A stretch of DNA of 20,565 nucleotides from an uncultured Bacteroidota bacterium (GCA_937885735.1 CALABN010000088.1:1-20565), one strand, 5' to 3'. Positions 7,900 through 16,933 are shown, counted from the first letter of the stretch. Numbers and translations are program-made. The notes: generated by a model from the letters alone, not told the origin.

Positions 7900-7930
7900 A
7901 ATGCAGATATCAATGTTGATATTTGCATTA
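7900..7930. repeat. Near-perfect inverted repeat upstream of the CDF transporter gene
   Basis: AATGCAGATATCAA (7900-7913) and TTGATATTTGCATT (7916-7929) are complementary except for one G-U position, separated by TG; a further T-A pair is possible at 7899/7930. No T tract follows, so it is not a standard terminator. It sits 35 bases past the phosphatase stop and about 32 bases before the transporter ATG, where an operator or a leader-RNA hairpin would be expected. No binding protein can be named. Confidence 0.8.
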
Positions 7931-7961
7931 TCAATTAGTTTGGCAAGACAAATTTGTTGAA

Positions 7962-8861
7962 ATGCAAATTATGGACCGCGAACGACAAATATACAAGGTG
8001 ACTTTGATTGGCTTCTTTGTCAATATGCTGTTGTCGGTAGGCAAACTAGTGGCAGGTGTAATAGGACAAAGTGGTGCAATGATAGCCGACGGTGTGCATT
8101 CCATTTCCGATTTTTTCACCGACCTTGTGGTGTTGGTTTTTGTGCGCGTGTCAGCTCTTCCAAAGGATGAAGACCACGATTACGGCCACGGAAAGTTTGA
8201 GACTTTGGCGACAATAATCATTGGTTTGGCCTTGTTTGCAGTAGGTGCAGGCATCTTGTACAAGAGCGTTAAGCTGATATTGTGCGTTATTGGCGGAGAA
8301 AACATAGCCCAGCCAAAGGCTATAGCCCTAATCGCCGCTGCCGTTTCAATAGTTGTGAAGGAAATACTGTTCCGATATACCAAAAGAGAGGGCGAGAAAG
8401 TTGACTCGTCGGTAATGGTGGCAAACGCGTGGCATCATAGGTCTGACGCATTGTCGTCAATAGGCACATTGGTCGGCATTGGCGGAGCATATTTCTTTGG
8501 GCAGAAATGGAGCGTTCTCGACCCAATAGCCGCAATCATTGTCGGAATATTGATAGTAAAGGTTTCGTATGATTTGATAAAGCCAGGAATTGGTGAAATG
8601 CTTGAACGCTCATTGCCAAATGAGCAAGAGGATGAGATTGAGCAATTGGTATTGACAAACAAGAATTTCAGTGACATTCACAATATGAAGACTCGTCGCA
8701 TCGGCTCTGCCATAGCCATTGAACTTCACGTGCGGGTCCCTGGAAATATGACTGTAACAGAGTCGCACAATGCAACCGAAGACGTTGAGAAAAAACTGAA
8801 GGCTCATTACGGTCCGCGTACCCAAGTGATACTTCACGTTGAGCCTATCAAGGAAAAATAA
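7962..8861 (+). CDS. Cation diffusion facilitator (CDF) metal efflux transporter
   Basis: A roughly 299-residue inner-membrane metal/H+ antiporter of the CDF family (Zn, Fe, Mn or Co export; the metal cannot be told from sequence). From the ATG at 7962: first helix LIGFFVNMLLSVGKLVAGVIG, then the metal-site motif DGVHSISD, the conserved cytoplasmic DHDYGHGKFETL, the second metal motif HHRSDALSS, and a C-terminal ZT-dimer domain (MKTRRIGSAIAIELHVRVPG onward) ending with HVEP. The frame is open back to a TTG at 7923, but that start would lie inside the inverted repeat and adds non-family residues; ATG 7962 or ATG 7971 (MDRERQIYKVT, closest to usual family starts) is preferred. Probably transcribed singly. 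Confidence 0.94.
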   Translation: MQIMDRERQIYKVTLIGFFVNMLLSVGKLVAGVIGQSGAMIADGVHSISDFFTDLVVLVFVRVSALPKDEDHDYGHGKFETLATIIIGLALFAVGAGILYKSVKLILCVIGGENIAQPKAIALIAAAVSIVVKEILFRYTKREGEKVDSSVMVANAWHHRSDALSSIGTLVGIGGAYFFGQKWSVLDPIAAIIVGILIVKVSYDLIKPGIGEMLERSLPNEQEDEIEQLVLTNKNFSDIHNMKTRRIGSAIAIELHVRVPGNMTVTESHNATEDVEKKLKAHYGPRTQVILHVEPIKEK

Positions 8862-9021
8862 CCCAAAAAAACATCGCACACACACAGCGCATCAGTTTTT
8901 GCTGGTTGTGGTTCTTCATTTTTCAAAAATTATTTGCCATAGCAGGCAAATGAGTAATAAATAATTACTTTTATGGCATCAGCTAATAAGCAAATAAAAA
9001 ATTTATTTATCTGTAATTCAA

Positions 9022-10986
9022 ATGATTGACCAAGATACAGTAAATACTATTTTCGACAGGGCCAACATTGTAGATGTGGTTTCCGACTTTGTGAGCCTGA
9101 AGAAAAGAGGTGTCAACTACATTGGCTGTTGTCCGTTTCACAACGAGAAAACGCCTTCGTTTACTGTGTCGCCGTCTAAAAACATATACAAGTGCTTCGG
9201 CTGTGGAAAAGGTGGAAACAGCGTCAACTTTGTTATGGAGCACGAGCAGATGTCGTACTACGAGGCGCTGAAATATCTTGCCCACAAGTTCAACATCGAG
9301 ATAAAGGAAAAGGAATTCACGCCCGAGGAACAGGAACGTCACGACGACCGCGAGAGTATGATGGTGCTCAACGAGTTTGCCAAGAATGCCTTTATGCGGA
9401 ATATGACGGAATCTGACGAGGGTCGGGCCATAGGTTACAAATATTTCAAGGAGCGCGGTTTCAACGAGGAAACAATAAAGACTTTTGAATTAGGGTATTG
9501 TGCATCTGACCGCAAATGGTTCACCGAGTTGGCCCAGAAAAGCGGCTATAAGCAGAAATATCTTGTCGACACAGGCCTTTCGATATTGAGGGAAGACGGA
9601 ATAAACATTTTCGACCGTTTCAGCAACAGGGTTATGTTCCCAATACATAACCTTACGGGCAAGGTGATAGGTTTTGGCGGACGAGTGCTAGATGCACGAA
9701 CTAAAGGCGTGAGTGTCAAGTATATGAACTCGCCACAATCGGAGATTTACGACAAGAGCCGTTCTCTTTACGGCATCTATCAGGCCAAACAGACCATAAC
9801 CCGCAACGACAAGTGTTTCCTTGTTGAGGGCTATACCGATGTGTTGAGTATGCACCAAAGCGGTGTCGAGAACGTTGTGGCAAGCAATGGAACAGCACTT
9901 ACAATTGAGCAGATAAGGCTGATACACAAATTTACAAGCAACATAACCGTGTTGTACGATGGCGATGCGGCGGGGATTCACGCGGCGCTTCGTGGCATTG
10001 ATATGATTCTTGCCGAGGAGATGAACGTGAAAGTTTTGCTGCTGCCTGACGGTGAGGATCCTGATTCCTTTGCCCGCAACCATAGTTCGACCGAACTGCT
10101 TGATTTCATTGAACAGAACGAAACTGATTTTATTCTTTTCAAGACACGCCTGTTGCTCAAGGATGCAGGCAGCGACCCCGTCAAACTCTCGAATCTCATA
10201 GCCGACATTGTCACAACCATTTCGGTTGTGCCAGACAGCATCAAGCGCTCGATATATGTCAAGGAGTGCGCCGAACTGATGAATGTTGATGAAAAGGTGC
10301 TTCATATTGAAATCAACAAGCGCCTGCGCAAGAAGCGTGAACAATGGTTCAACGAGGAACAACGCCAGGAACAGGTTAAACTGCCACAGCGCACCACATT
10401 CAACAGTCAGTCGGCAACCATAGAGCGTTGCAAGGTTTACGAGGAGGAAATCATACGTCTGCTTATCAGGTTTGGAAACGAAATCCTGTTCACATTGGCC
10501 GAAGAAGACAAGCCTTCTGAAGATGTGTCGGTTACAAGATACATTGTCAAGGAGTTGAAGGACAGCAACGTGGAATTCAGGGTGCCAATTTGCAAGCGCG
10601 TGTACGATATTTGTTCCGATGCATTTGACAACGGCCGAAAAATCGACGCAACAATGTTCACTCTGAACCAGGATGCCGAAATAAGCAAGTTTGCCGTCGA
10701 CCTTTTGGTGCCAAAGACCGAAGTGAGCAAATTGTGGGAAAAACGCAACCGCTACATTCCACCAGAGGAAAGTCATCTTAAAGAAGTCATTGACAGGGCT
10801 ATAAATGGTTACAAGTCTGAAATAGTACAGCAGGAGCTTGACGAAATGGGAAAGACTATTGCCGAATTGCAGAAAAAACCAGATGGCGAATCGGAAATGC
10901 TTGATATTATGACTAAATATACTGATTACCTAAAGTATAAGAATAAATTAAACAATTTCTTAGGAAGAATAGTTATTAAAAACTGA
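9022..10986 (+). CDS. dnaG: DNA primase DnaG
   Basis: A 654-residue replicative primase that makes the RNA primers for lagging-strand synthesis. Domains in order: CHC2 zinc-binding domain (residues about 1-100; zinc ligands Cys37, His40, Cys58, Cys61 in CCPFHNEKTPSF and YKCFGCGKGG); the catalytic core with the TOPRIM fold (EGYTD with Glu269, and LYDGDAAG with Asp313 and Asp315, the metal-binding acidic residues); then PDGEDPDSF; and a helical C-terminal region (about 430-654) expected to bind the replicative helicase. Length and motif order are those of a complete DnaG. The M1 peptidase gene begins 8 bases after the stop, so the two may be cotranscribed. The upstream 160-base gap holds small inverted repeats. 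Confidence 0.97.
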   Translation: MIDQDTVNTIFDRANIVDVVSDFVSLKKRGVNYIGCCPFHNEKTPSFTVSPSKNIYKCFGCGKGGNSVNFVMEHEQMSYYEALKYLAHKFNIEIKEKEFTPEEQERHDDRESMMVLNEFAKNAFMRNMTESDEGRAIGYKYFKERGFNEETIKTFELGYCASDRKWFTELAQKSGYKQKYLVDTGLSILREDGINIFDRFSNRVMFPIHNLTGKVIGFGGRVLDARTKGVSVKYMNSPQSEIYDKSRSLYGIYQAKQTITRNDKCFLVEGYTDVLSMHQSGVENVVASNGTALTIEQIRLIHKFTSNITVLYDGDAAGIHAALRGIDMILAEEMNVKVLLLPDGEDPDSFARNHSSTELLDFIEQNETDFILFKTRLLLKDAGSDPVKLSNLIADIVTTISVVPDSIKRSIYVKECAELMNVDEKVLHIEINKRLRKKREQWFNEEQRQEQVKLPQRTTFNSQSATIERCKVYEEEIIRLLIRFGNEILFTLAEEDKPSEDVSVTRYIVKELKDSNVEFRVPICKRVYDICSDAFDNGRKIDATMFTLNQDAEISKFAVDLLVPKTEVSKLWEKRNRYIPPEESHLKEVIDRAINGYKSEIVQQELDEMGKTIAELQKKPDGESEMLDIMTKYTDYLKYKNKLNNFLGRIVIKN

Positions 10987-10994
10987 CAACCATC

Positions 10995-12578
10995 GTGAAA
11001 ACAAAAAAATTGATGTTGGCATCGTCCCTGTTGCTGATAAGCGTAGTGGCAGTGTCACAAAACTTTCCAAAGTTTGATGTGACATATTGCAGGGCCGATT
11101 GGAATATGTCGCCTGATGCCATGTACATAAACGGCTCTGTATGTACGCATTTCGTTCCTATTGAAAGTGACGCAAAAGTCATTGATTTTGACCTTGCCAG
11201 CAATCTTAATGTAGATAGGATTGTGGGCAAAGATGGAAATCTTCAATACATACGTTCGGGCAATAAAGTCATTGTCAATCTGCCCAATAAGTTGAAAGAG
11301 GGCAAAAAGGATTCGTTGACTATTTTTTATCACGGAACACCTGTCAGCACAGGATATGGTTCGTTCAAAATAAATGCTTATCACCATACATTATGGACAT
11401 TGTCGGAATCGTTTGGTGCAAAGGACTGGTGGCCTTGCCGTCAGAACTTTTATGACAAGATAGACTCTATGGACATATATGTCACCTGCCCTTCCAAATA
11501 CAGTGTGGCATCTAACGGTGTGCTGGTAAGCGACGTGCCTGTTGGTTCGGCTCACACGGTACATTACAAGGAGCATCATCTTATAAATCATTATATGGTG
11601 GGAGTCGCAGTTGGTGTATATAATGAGCATCGCGACAAGTTCTTGCTGAAAAACGACCGTATTATAGAATTGGTGGACTATGTGTGGCCATCTACAAATT
11701 ATCCTTCCAATAATCTGAAATATACAGCCGATTTGCTTGATATGTACAGTGGATATTACGGTCCATATCCTTATGTTGATGAAAAATATGGACACGCACA
11801 AATAGGTTGGAGTGGAGGAATTGAGCATCAGACAATGACGTTCCTATATGACTTTGACCCTGTAGTTGAGGCTCACGAGTTGGCCCATCAGTGGTTTGGC
11901 AATTATGTCACCTGCAAAGGCTGGAGTAATATATGGATAAACGAAGGCTTTGCTTCTTATTCAGAGTATTTGGCTATAGAGCAGTTTTATTTTGGTGACA
12001 CAACTAGGTGGAAGGAATACAAATTGGCAGGTGCTTTGAATTCGCAATATTCCATTTGTGTGAAAGACACTACCAATATGGATGTAATCTTCGACCAGTC
12101 AACAACTTATGACAAGGGCGGTTTGGCGCTTCAAATGCTACGTAACGAGATAGGCACGAATGCCTTTTTTAAGGGGTGTCGGTACATTCTTCAAAATTAT
12201 GCTGAAGGTTTTGCGTCGATAGATGATGCACGCCAATGTTTCGAGATGGCCGCAGACACTTCCTTGCAAGAGTTTTTCAATAATTGGATATATGGAATAG
12301 GGTATCCAATCTACAATGTAGGATACAGCCAAAATGAGAATAACGAGGTGCAGTTGATTCTAAACCAGACAACAATCCATTCGTCAGTCAAGTTTTATGC
12401 TATGCACCCTACCATTAGGCTTGTTGGCGAGACGCAAACAAAAGATGTCCGTATTTACAACACCGAGCAGGGTCAAAAGTTCATCATTCCTGTCGACTTC
12501 AAGGTTACAGAAGTGATTTTCGACCCTGACAAGAATATCCTGTGTAAATCGGAGGTTTTTAGTTCGATTAATAATTAA
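10995..12578 (+). CDS. Secreted M1 family metallo-aminopeptidase
   Basis: A 527-residue exported zinc aminopeptidase. The GTG at 10995 is chosen because it places basic residues (KTKK) before the hydrophobic signal core (LMLASSLLLISVVAVSQ); the next in-frame ATG (11013) would lose them. A beta-sandwich N-domain (about 25-205) precedes the catalytic domain: GGIEHQTMTF (the exopeptidase GxMEN-like motif in its Bacteroidota form); the zinc site HELAH (His294, Glu295, His298) with third ligand Glu317 in NEGFASY, the exact M1 spacing; and the transition-state Tyr372 in TYDKGG. It is short, without the helical ERAP1-like C-terminal domain, and has no obvious T9SS tail, suggesting a periplasmic location. 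It follows dnaG by 8 bases, but I see no functional link with primase. Confidence 0.95.
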   Translation: MKTKKLMLASSLLLISVVAVSQNFPKFDVTYCRADWNMSPDAMYINGSVCTHFVPIESDAKVIDFDLASNLNVDRIVGKDGNLQYIRSGNKVIVNLPNKLKEGKKDSLTIFYHGTPVSTGYGSFKINAYHHTLWTLSESFGAKDWWPCRQNFYDKIDSMDIYVTCPSKYSVASNGVLVSDVPVGSAHTVHYKEHHLINHYMVGVAVGVYNEHRDKFLLKNDRIIELVDYVWPSTNYPSNNLKYTADLLDMYSGYYGPYPYVDEKYGHAQIGWSGGIEHQTMTFLYDFDPVVEAHELAHQWFGNYVTCKGWSNIWINEGFASYSEYLAIEQFYFGDTTRWKEYKLAGALNSQYSICVKDTTNMDVIFDQSTTYDKGGLALQMLRNEIGTNAFFKGCRYILQNYAEGFASIDDARQCFEMAADTSLQEFFNNWIYGIGYPIYNVGYSQNENNEVQLILNQTTIHSSVKFYAMHPTIRLVGETQTKDVRIYNTEQGQKFIIPVDFKVTEVIFDPDKNILCKSEVFSSINN

Positions 12579-12742
12579 TATATAGGATATTACTGGTTTT
12601 TATATAAAGTAATGGTTTCATTATAATGTCAAATGTCTATGAAACGATATTTGGACAAACATTGAAAAATAGATGCGGGTAGGCGCTTGTAATATTCCCC
12701 ACAATGAGTAACTTGCACTTTATCGATTCATATTTTTTCTAA

Positions 12743-13510
12743 ATGGTATCACACGAAATTGACTACAAGATTATTGGTCACGACATTCAACTTGTTGAGG
12801 TGGAACTTGACCCAGGCGAGACGGTCATTGCCGAGGCTGGCGCTATGATGTATATGGAGGAAGGCATAGAGTTTGAACCCCGAATGGGCGACGGATCCAA
12901 TCCTTCGGCAGGTTTTTTTGACAAACTTTTGTCGGCAGGTTCGCGCATCATCGCTGGCGAGTCGGCGTTTATAACGCATTTTACAAACCGTGGTTTTGGC
13001 AAGCGTCACGTTGCCTTTTCAGCGCCCTATCCGGGAACCATTGTGCCAATCAACCTTGCTCAATCGGGCAACTGCATAATTGCACAAAAAGATGCCTTCC
13101 TTTGTTCGGCATTCGGCACCAGTATTTCGATAACGCTTAACAAGCGTTTGGGTGCAGGCTTGTTTGGCGGTGAAGGATTCATTCTTGAAAAACTCGAGGG
13201 TGACGGTATGGCGTTTCTTCACTCTTGCGGAGCGGTGATTGAGCGTCAACTTTGCAATGAGACTCTTCGTGTTGATACGGGTTGCATTGTGGCTTTCGAA
13301 CCTCAAATCGATTATGACATACAAATGTCGGGCAACCTCAAGTCTTCATTGTTTGGTGGTGAAGGATTGTTTTTGGCCACTCTTCGCGGTACAGGCAAGG
13401 TTTGGCTACAAAATATGCCAATCCGGAAACTCATTCGCACATTGATGCCAGAAAATCCTAATTCTCATAAAGAAACTCAAGGGTTATTAAATACTTTGTT
13501 TGAACGATAA
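12743..13510 (+). CDS. TIGR00266 family protein (AIM24/DUF124)
   Basis: A 255-residue cytoplasmic protein of the TIGR00266 family, related to mitochondrial AIM24. Typical family features are the opening [23 protein letters not shown], the repeated Gly-rich turns [10 protein letters not shown] and [10 protein letters not shown] about 75 residues apart, and a pseudo-symmetric all-beta (trypsin/TRAP-like) layout with no catalytic residues. No signal peptide or membrane helix is seen. Its biochemical role is not established. The DUF262 gene starts 7 bases after its stop, so both are probably on one transcript with the lipoprotein that follows. The start ATG lies after an A/T-rich leader. The family call is confident; the function is unknown. 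Confidence 0.92.
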   Translation: MVSHEIDYKIIGHDIQLVEVELDPGETVIAEAGAMMYMEEGIEFEPRMGDGSNPSAGFFDKLLSAGSRIIAGESAFITHFTNRGFGKRHVAFSAPYPGTIVPINLAQSGNCIIAQKDAFLCSAFGTSISITLNKRLGAGLFGGEGFILEKLEGDGMAFLHSCGAVIERQLCNETLRVDTGCIVAFEPQIDYDIQMSGNLKSSLFGGEGLFLATLRGTGKVWLQNMPIRKLIRTLMPENPNSHKETQGLLNTLFER

Positions 13511-13517
13511 AAGGTAA

Positions 13518-14627
13518 ATGACAATGGACCAAAAACTTAAAATTGTAAACAATTGGACTCTGCAAAAACTGATTAATGAATTGCAGTCTGGAAATATCAA
13601 GATTCCACGTTTCCAACGCGACTATATTTGGGAAAAATCAAAGGTTGTGAAACTGCTCAATTCCATTTACAACCAATACCCCGTTGGCTCATTGTTTTTT
13701 TGGAAGGCACCTGCCAAATATGCCTTTTTCATCCGTCCGTTCGACATTGACGGAATTGAGGAGACAAAGACCGAGGGCGATTTCCAGTTCATTCTTGACG
13801 GACAACAACGCATCTTGTCGCTGTTTGTGGCCCTTATGGGCAAGGTAATGGGCGATTGCGACTATTCAACCATTTGCTTCAACCCGGAAAAGCGTGAATT
13901 TCTGATTCCTCGTAGCCAACGTGAGAAGAACAACATTCCAGCGTGGCGCATATTAGATGATTCCGCCTTTGCCGAGACTCTTGCCGAATTGGAAAAAGGC
14001 AAGTCGCGCAAACAGACGGCCGAGGTTTGGAAACAATGCCGTGAGATTGTGCAGTCGTATCCTGTCAGCATCGTGCTCACCACAAATACTGAAATTGACG
14101 ATGTGGTTGAAATCTTTGAGCGTATAAACCAGGGAGGCAAGCATCTTACCGTGTTCGACCTCATTCACGCAACAACGTGGAGCGAGAAGTTCGACCTTAA
14201 GCAGAACATTGACGATTTCAACACACCGCAACGCATCAAGCAGTTCGGACGGTTGGGAGAGAAAGTGTTCTCACTTTCGCTTACGCTAAATGCCTTTGAC
14301 GATGCCCGTAGCCTTTACCAACTGAAGTTGACACCGGAAATATGCACCAAGATATGGCCTCGCACCAAGTCGGCACTTTTGAGCACGCTCGATTTCCTAA
14401 AGAAGATGCGTTTGTCAGGCGACCTGTCGATTTACCACAATCTGATACCAACATTGCAGTACTATTTCTTTGTTTCAGAGTCCAAGGAAATCGACCCAAG
14501 CCACCAAAAGACACTCGAAAAGTGGTTTTGGGACGCTAAATTCTCAAAGCGCTATTCCGTTTCTGCATCCACACACCTTAACGAAGATGTGCAATGGATA
14601 CGCTCGCTTATTAAAGAAGAAATATGA
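13518..14627 (+). CDS. Stand-alone DUF262 domain protein
   Basis: A 369-residue protein made almost entirely of a DUF262 domain, the ParB/Srx-like nucleotide-binding fold found in the GmrS part of GmrSD type IV restriction enzymes and in many uncharacterised proteins. Visible signatures: IPRFQRDYIWE (residues 29-39), LLNSIYNQYPVGSLFFW, ILDGQQRILSL (DGQQR at 94-98, the family hallmark) and FERINQGGKHLTVFDLIHA. The C-terminal part is helical, and I see no DUF1524/HNH nuclease module. Two starts are possible (ATG 13518 or 13524). Its stop overlaps the lipoprotein start by 4 bases and it follows the AIM24 gene by 7 bases. A defence role is possible by family association only; base composition looks native, without mobile genes nearby. 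Confidence 0.9.
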   Translation: MTMDQKLKIVNNWTLQKLINELQSGNIKIPRFQRDYIWEKSKVVKLLNSIYNQYPVGSLFFWKAPAKYAFFIRPFDIDGIEETKTEGDFQFILDGQQRILSLFVALMGKVMGDCDYSTICFNPEKREFLIPRSQREKNNIPAWRILDDSAFAETLAELEKGKSRKQTAEVWKQCREIVQSYPVSIVLTTNTEIDDVVEIFERINQGGKHLTVFDLIHATTWSEKFDLKQNIDDFNTPQRIKQFGRLGEKVFSLSLTLNAFDDARSLYQLKLTPEICTKIWPRTKSALLSTLDFLKKMRLSGDLSIYHNLIPTLQYYFFVSESKEIDPSHQKTLEKWFWDAKFSKRYSVSASTHLNEDVQWIRSLIKEEI

Positions 14628-15220
14628 AAAGATTTTTGCTGATATCCGTTGCGGTTGCCCTTTTTGCGTCGTGTACGCGAAACACCGATTGCCCCGCATT
14701 TCCCGCAACACAAAGGGCGTGGTTGCCTTATCACACTGACGAACAGGTCTTTTTCCTGACACAAGGTTCAAGTCAGATGTTTGTCTTCAACGATGTGTTT
14801 TTCACCCGTTCATATACCATTGGTTCAACTGAAGCCTGCGACTGCGAAGCCCAGGCATATTGCAAGTCGAAGATAGACACCGTCAACTGCATTCAACTGT
14901 CTTGTTCGGCGCAAAAGCAGAACCTGCGCACCGAGTTTGAATTCAAGTTTCAGCATTATGGCTACAGGAGCAACTATTTTGTGCCTGTCAACCTCGACAA
15001 TTTCCTGTTCAGCATAAAGAACGACGGCACCATTGAAAATGCCACGCCTGTCGATTCTATGGAGGTTAACAATGTGTGGTACAGAGACGTGCTGATGATT
15101 GAGATAGACACGGTGGCATATCGCTCGTCGGAAATATACAAATTGTTCATTGCCAAAGACAAGGGAGTTGTTCGTTACGACTATAAGTCAGGAAAGAGTT
15201 ACGTTTTGCGTGCCTTGTAG
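14624..15220 (+). CDS. Cys-rich lipoprotein of unknown function
   Basis: A 198-residue predicted lipoprotein: basic start, hydrophobic stretch and lipobox (LFASC, lipidated Cys17). The mature part carries another Cys at 23 and five cysteines close together (72, 74, 80, 89, 94: pattern C-x-C-x5-C-x8-C-x4-C), unusual for this size and suggestive of disulfides or a metal site outside the cytoplasm. The rest is beta-rich, with no catalytic motif I recognise and no T9SS tail. Its ATG overlaps the DUF262 stop (ATGA), so the two are translationally coupled even though one product is cytoplasmic and the other exported. The gap to the next gene is 51 bases. No family name can be given. Confidence 0.8.
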   Translation: MKRFLLISVAVALFASCTRNTDCPAFPATQRAWLPYHTDEQVFFLTQGSSQMFVFNDVFFTRSYTIGSTEACDCEAQAYCKSKIDTVNCIQLSCSAQKQNLRTEFEFKFQHYGYRSNYFVPVNLDNFLFSIKNDGTIENATPVDSMEVNNVWYRDVLMIEIDTVAYRSSEIYKLFIAKDKGVVRYDYKSGKSYVLRAL

Positions 15221-15271
15221 CAATCATTTATATAAAAAGACATTGATATCTGAAAAACATAATGTTATAAA

Positions 15272-16819
15272 ATGGGGGATTCGTTAGTAAAGACCTATGG
15301 TTCGGCCGTTTTCGGCATTGATGCCACAACCATTACGGTTGAGGTGAATATTTCCACAGGCATAGCATTCCATCTAGTAGGCTTGCCAGACAGCGCAGTC
15401 AAGGAAAGTCAGCAACGCATTAACGCAGCATTGCGCAATAATGGATTTCAGTTTCCTGGCAAGAAGATAGTGATAAATATGGCGCCAGCCGATATCCGCA
15501 AGGAAGGTTCAGCCTATGATTTGACACTTGCCGTCGGCATTCTTGCCGCATCTGGACAAGTGTCTTCCGAACAGTTGGAGGAATATATCATTATGGGCGA
15601 GCTTTCACTCGACGGAAGCCTGCAACCTATAAAGGGTGCCTTGCCAATAGCAATCAAGGCTCGTGAAGAAGGATTCAAGGGTTTTATTTTGCCACGCCAA
15701 AATGCACGTGAAGCGGCCGTGGTCAACAATCTTGAAGTTTATGGTGTTGACAATCTGAAGGAAGTGGCCGATTTTCTAAATGGGAAACAGAACCTTGAAC
15801 CAACCATTGTAAATACCCGTGAGGAATTTGCCAATAGTGTCGACAAATGGGATTCCGATTTTTCCGACGTGCGTGGACAGGAAAATGTAAAGAGGGCAAT
15901 GGAGATAGCCGCTGCTGGAGGCCACAATGTTATAATGATAGGCCCGCCAGGAGCTGGAAAAACAATGCTCGCAAAGCGATTGGCAAGCATTTTGCCGCCG
16001 TTTACCTTGCACGAGGCTCTGGAAACCACAAAGATACATTCAGTGGCAGGAAAGATAGACAAGGAAACAAGCCTGATGACGAAACGGCCATTCCGTTCAC
16101 CACACCACACAATCAGCGATGTGGCTCTTGTAGGCGGAGGAACGTTTCCACAGCCAGGCGAGATATCGCTTGCCCACAATGGAGTCTTGTTTCTTGACGA
16201 ACTGCCTGAATTCCAGCGTACTGTGCTCGAGGTGATGCGTCAGCCTCTTGAGGACAGGGTGATAACCATTTCAAGGGCAAAGTTCACGGTAGAATATCCA
16301 GCCAGTTTTATGCTTGTGGCAAGTATGAATCCGTGTCCGTGTGGCTATTACAACCATCCCGACAAGGAATGTACCTGCACGCCGATGATGCGTCAAAAAT
16401 ATATGGGAAAGATTTCTGGCCCGCTTCTCGACCGCATCGACATACATATTGAAGTGGTGCCCGTTCCGTTCGACAAACTTTCGGGCAAGGAGCAGTTGGA
16501 GACAAGCGCACAGATACGTGAACGAGTAACAAAGGCACGAGCTATTCAGCAGGAGCGCTTTGCCGACCATCAGGGCGTGCACTGCAATGCGCAAATGACT
16601 TCACGGCTGATACGCAAATATTGTGTGCTTGATGCCGAATGTACACAGATGATAAAGGACGCAATGGAGAAAATCGGCTTGTCGGCTCGTGCCTACGACC
16701 GTATCCTAAAAGTGTCGCGTACCATTGCCGACCTTGCAGGCGAACCAAACATAAAGCCAGAGCATTTAGCCGAAGCCATTAACTACCGCAGTCTTGACAG
16801 AGATAATTGGGGACAATAA
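15272..16819 (+). CDS. comM: YifB/ComM family Mg chelatase-like AAA+ ATPase
   Basis: A 515-residue AAA+ ATPase of the YifB/ComM family; ComM in naturally competent bacteria is a helicase that promotes branch migration during integration of incoming DNA, while the role in Bacteroidota is not established. Domains: N-terminal ChlI/Lon-S5-like domain (about 20-145, with LVGLPDSAVKES and MAPADIRKEGSAYDL); the AAA+ core with Walker A GPPGAGKT (residues 224-231) and Walker B VLFLDELPEF (Asp309, Glu310); the cysteine cluster NPCPCGYYNHPDKECTC (about 352-368); LLDRIDIH; and the C-terminal lid (about 470-510) with LSARAYDRILKVSRTIADLAG. Length is standard. It converges on trxA across a shared terminator. 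It may be read through from the lipoprotein upstream (51-base gap). Confidence 0.95.
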   Translation: MGDSLVKTYGSAVFGIDATTITVEVNISTGIAFHLVGLPDSAVKESQQRINAALRNNGFQFPGKKIVINMAPADIRKEGSAYDLTLAVGILAASGQVSSEQLEEYIIMGELSLDGSLQPIKGALPIAIKAREEGFKGFILPRQNAREAAVVNNLEVYGVDNLKEVADFLNGKQNLEPTIVNTREEFANSVDKWDSDFSDVRGQENVKRAMEIAAAGGHNVIMIGPPGAGKTMLAKRLASILPPFTLHEALETTKIHSVAGKIDKETSLMTKRPFRSPHHTISDVALVGGGTFPQPGEISLAHNGVLFLDELPEFQRTVLEVMRQPLEDRVITISRAKFTVEYPASFMLVASMNPCPCGYYNHPDKECTCTPMMRQKYMGKISGPLLDRIDIHIEVVPVPFDKLSGKEQLETSAQIRERVTKARAIQQERFADHQGVHCNAQMTSRLIRKYCVLDAECTQMIKDAMEKIGLSARAYDRILKVSRTIADLAGEPNIKPEHLAEAINYRSLDRDNWGQ

Positions 16820-16886
16820 AAATAATATAACCAATTAATAAAGTGGTACCATTAAAACAAACACTTTAAGTATTGTTTAAATCAAT

Positions 16887-16918
16887 AAAAAAGCCCGAAA
16901 ATATTTCGGGCCTTTTTT
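16887..16918. terminator. Bidirectional terminator between comM and trxA
   Basis: A stem of GCCCGAAA (16893-16900) pairing with TTTCGGGC (16904-16911), loop ATA, is flanked by six A's on the left (16887-16892) and six T's on the right (16913-16918). The stem is therefore followed by T's on either strand and can end the converging transcripts of comM (plus) and trxA (minus). Confidence 0.9.
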
Positions 16919-16933
16919 ATTTTGCATTGGCAA

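Noticed and set aside
7923..7961. Longer CDF transporter start at a TTG (7923).
   Set aside because: It falls within the 7900-7930 inverted repeat, adds residues not seen in the family, and two ATGs follow at 7962 and 7971 that match the usual CDF N-terminus.
8973..9029. An 18-codon open frame (starting MASANKQ) that overlaps the dnaG start, as a possible leader peptide.
   Set aside because: Too short to judge, with no run of regulatory codons or hairpin logic of an attenuator; likely chance in A/T-rich sequence.
9688..10776. 362-codon minus-strand frame inside dnaG.
   Set aside because: It is antisense to the TOPRIM and C-terminal regions of a complete primase; its long open length reflects codon bias, and its translation is unusually rich in His, Cys and Phe with no motif.
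13518..14627. DUF262 gene as part of a complete GmrSD restriction system.
   Set aside because: No DUF1524/HNH nuclease module is fused to it or encoded next to it, so a working GmrSD enzyme is not supported.
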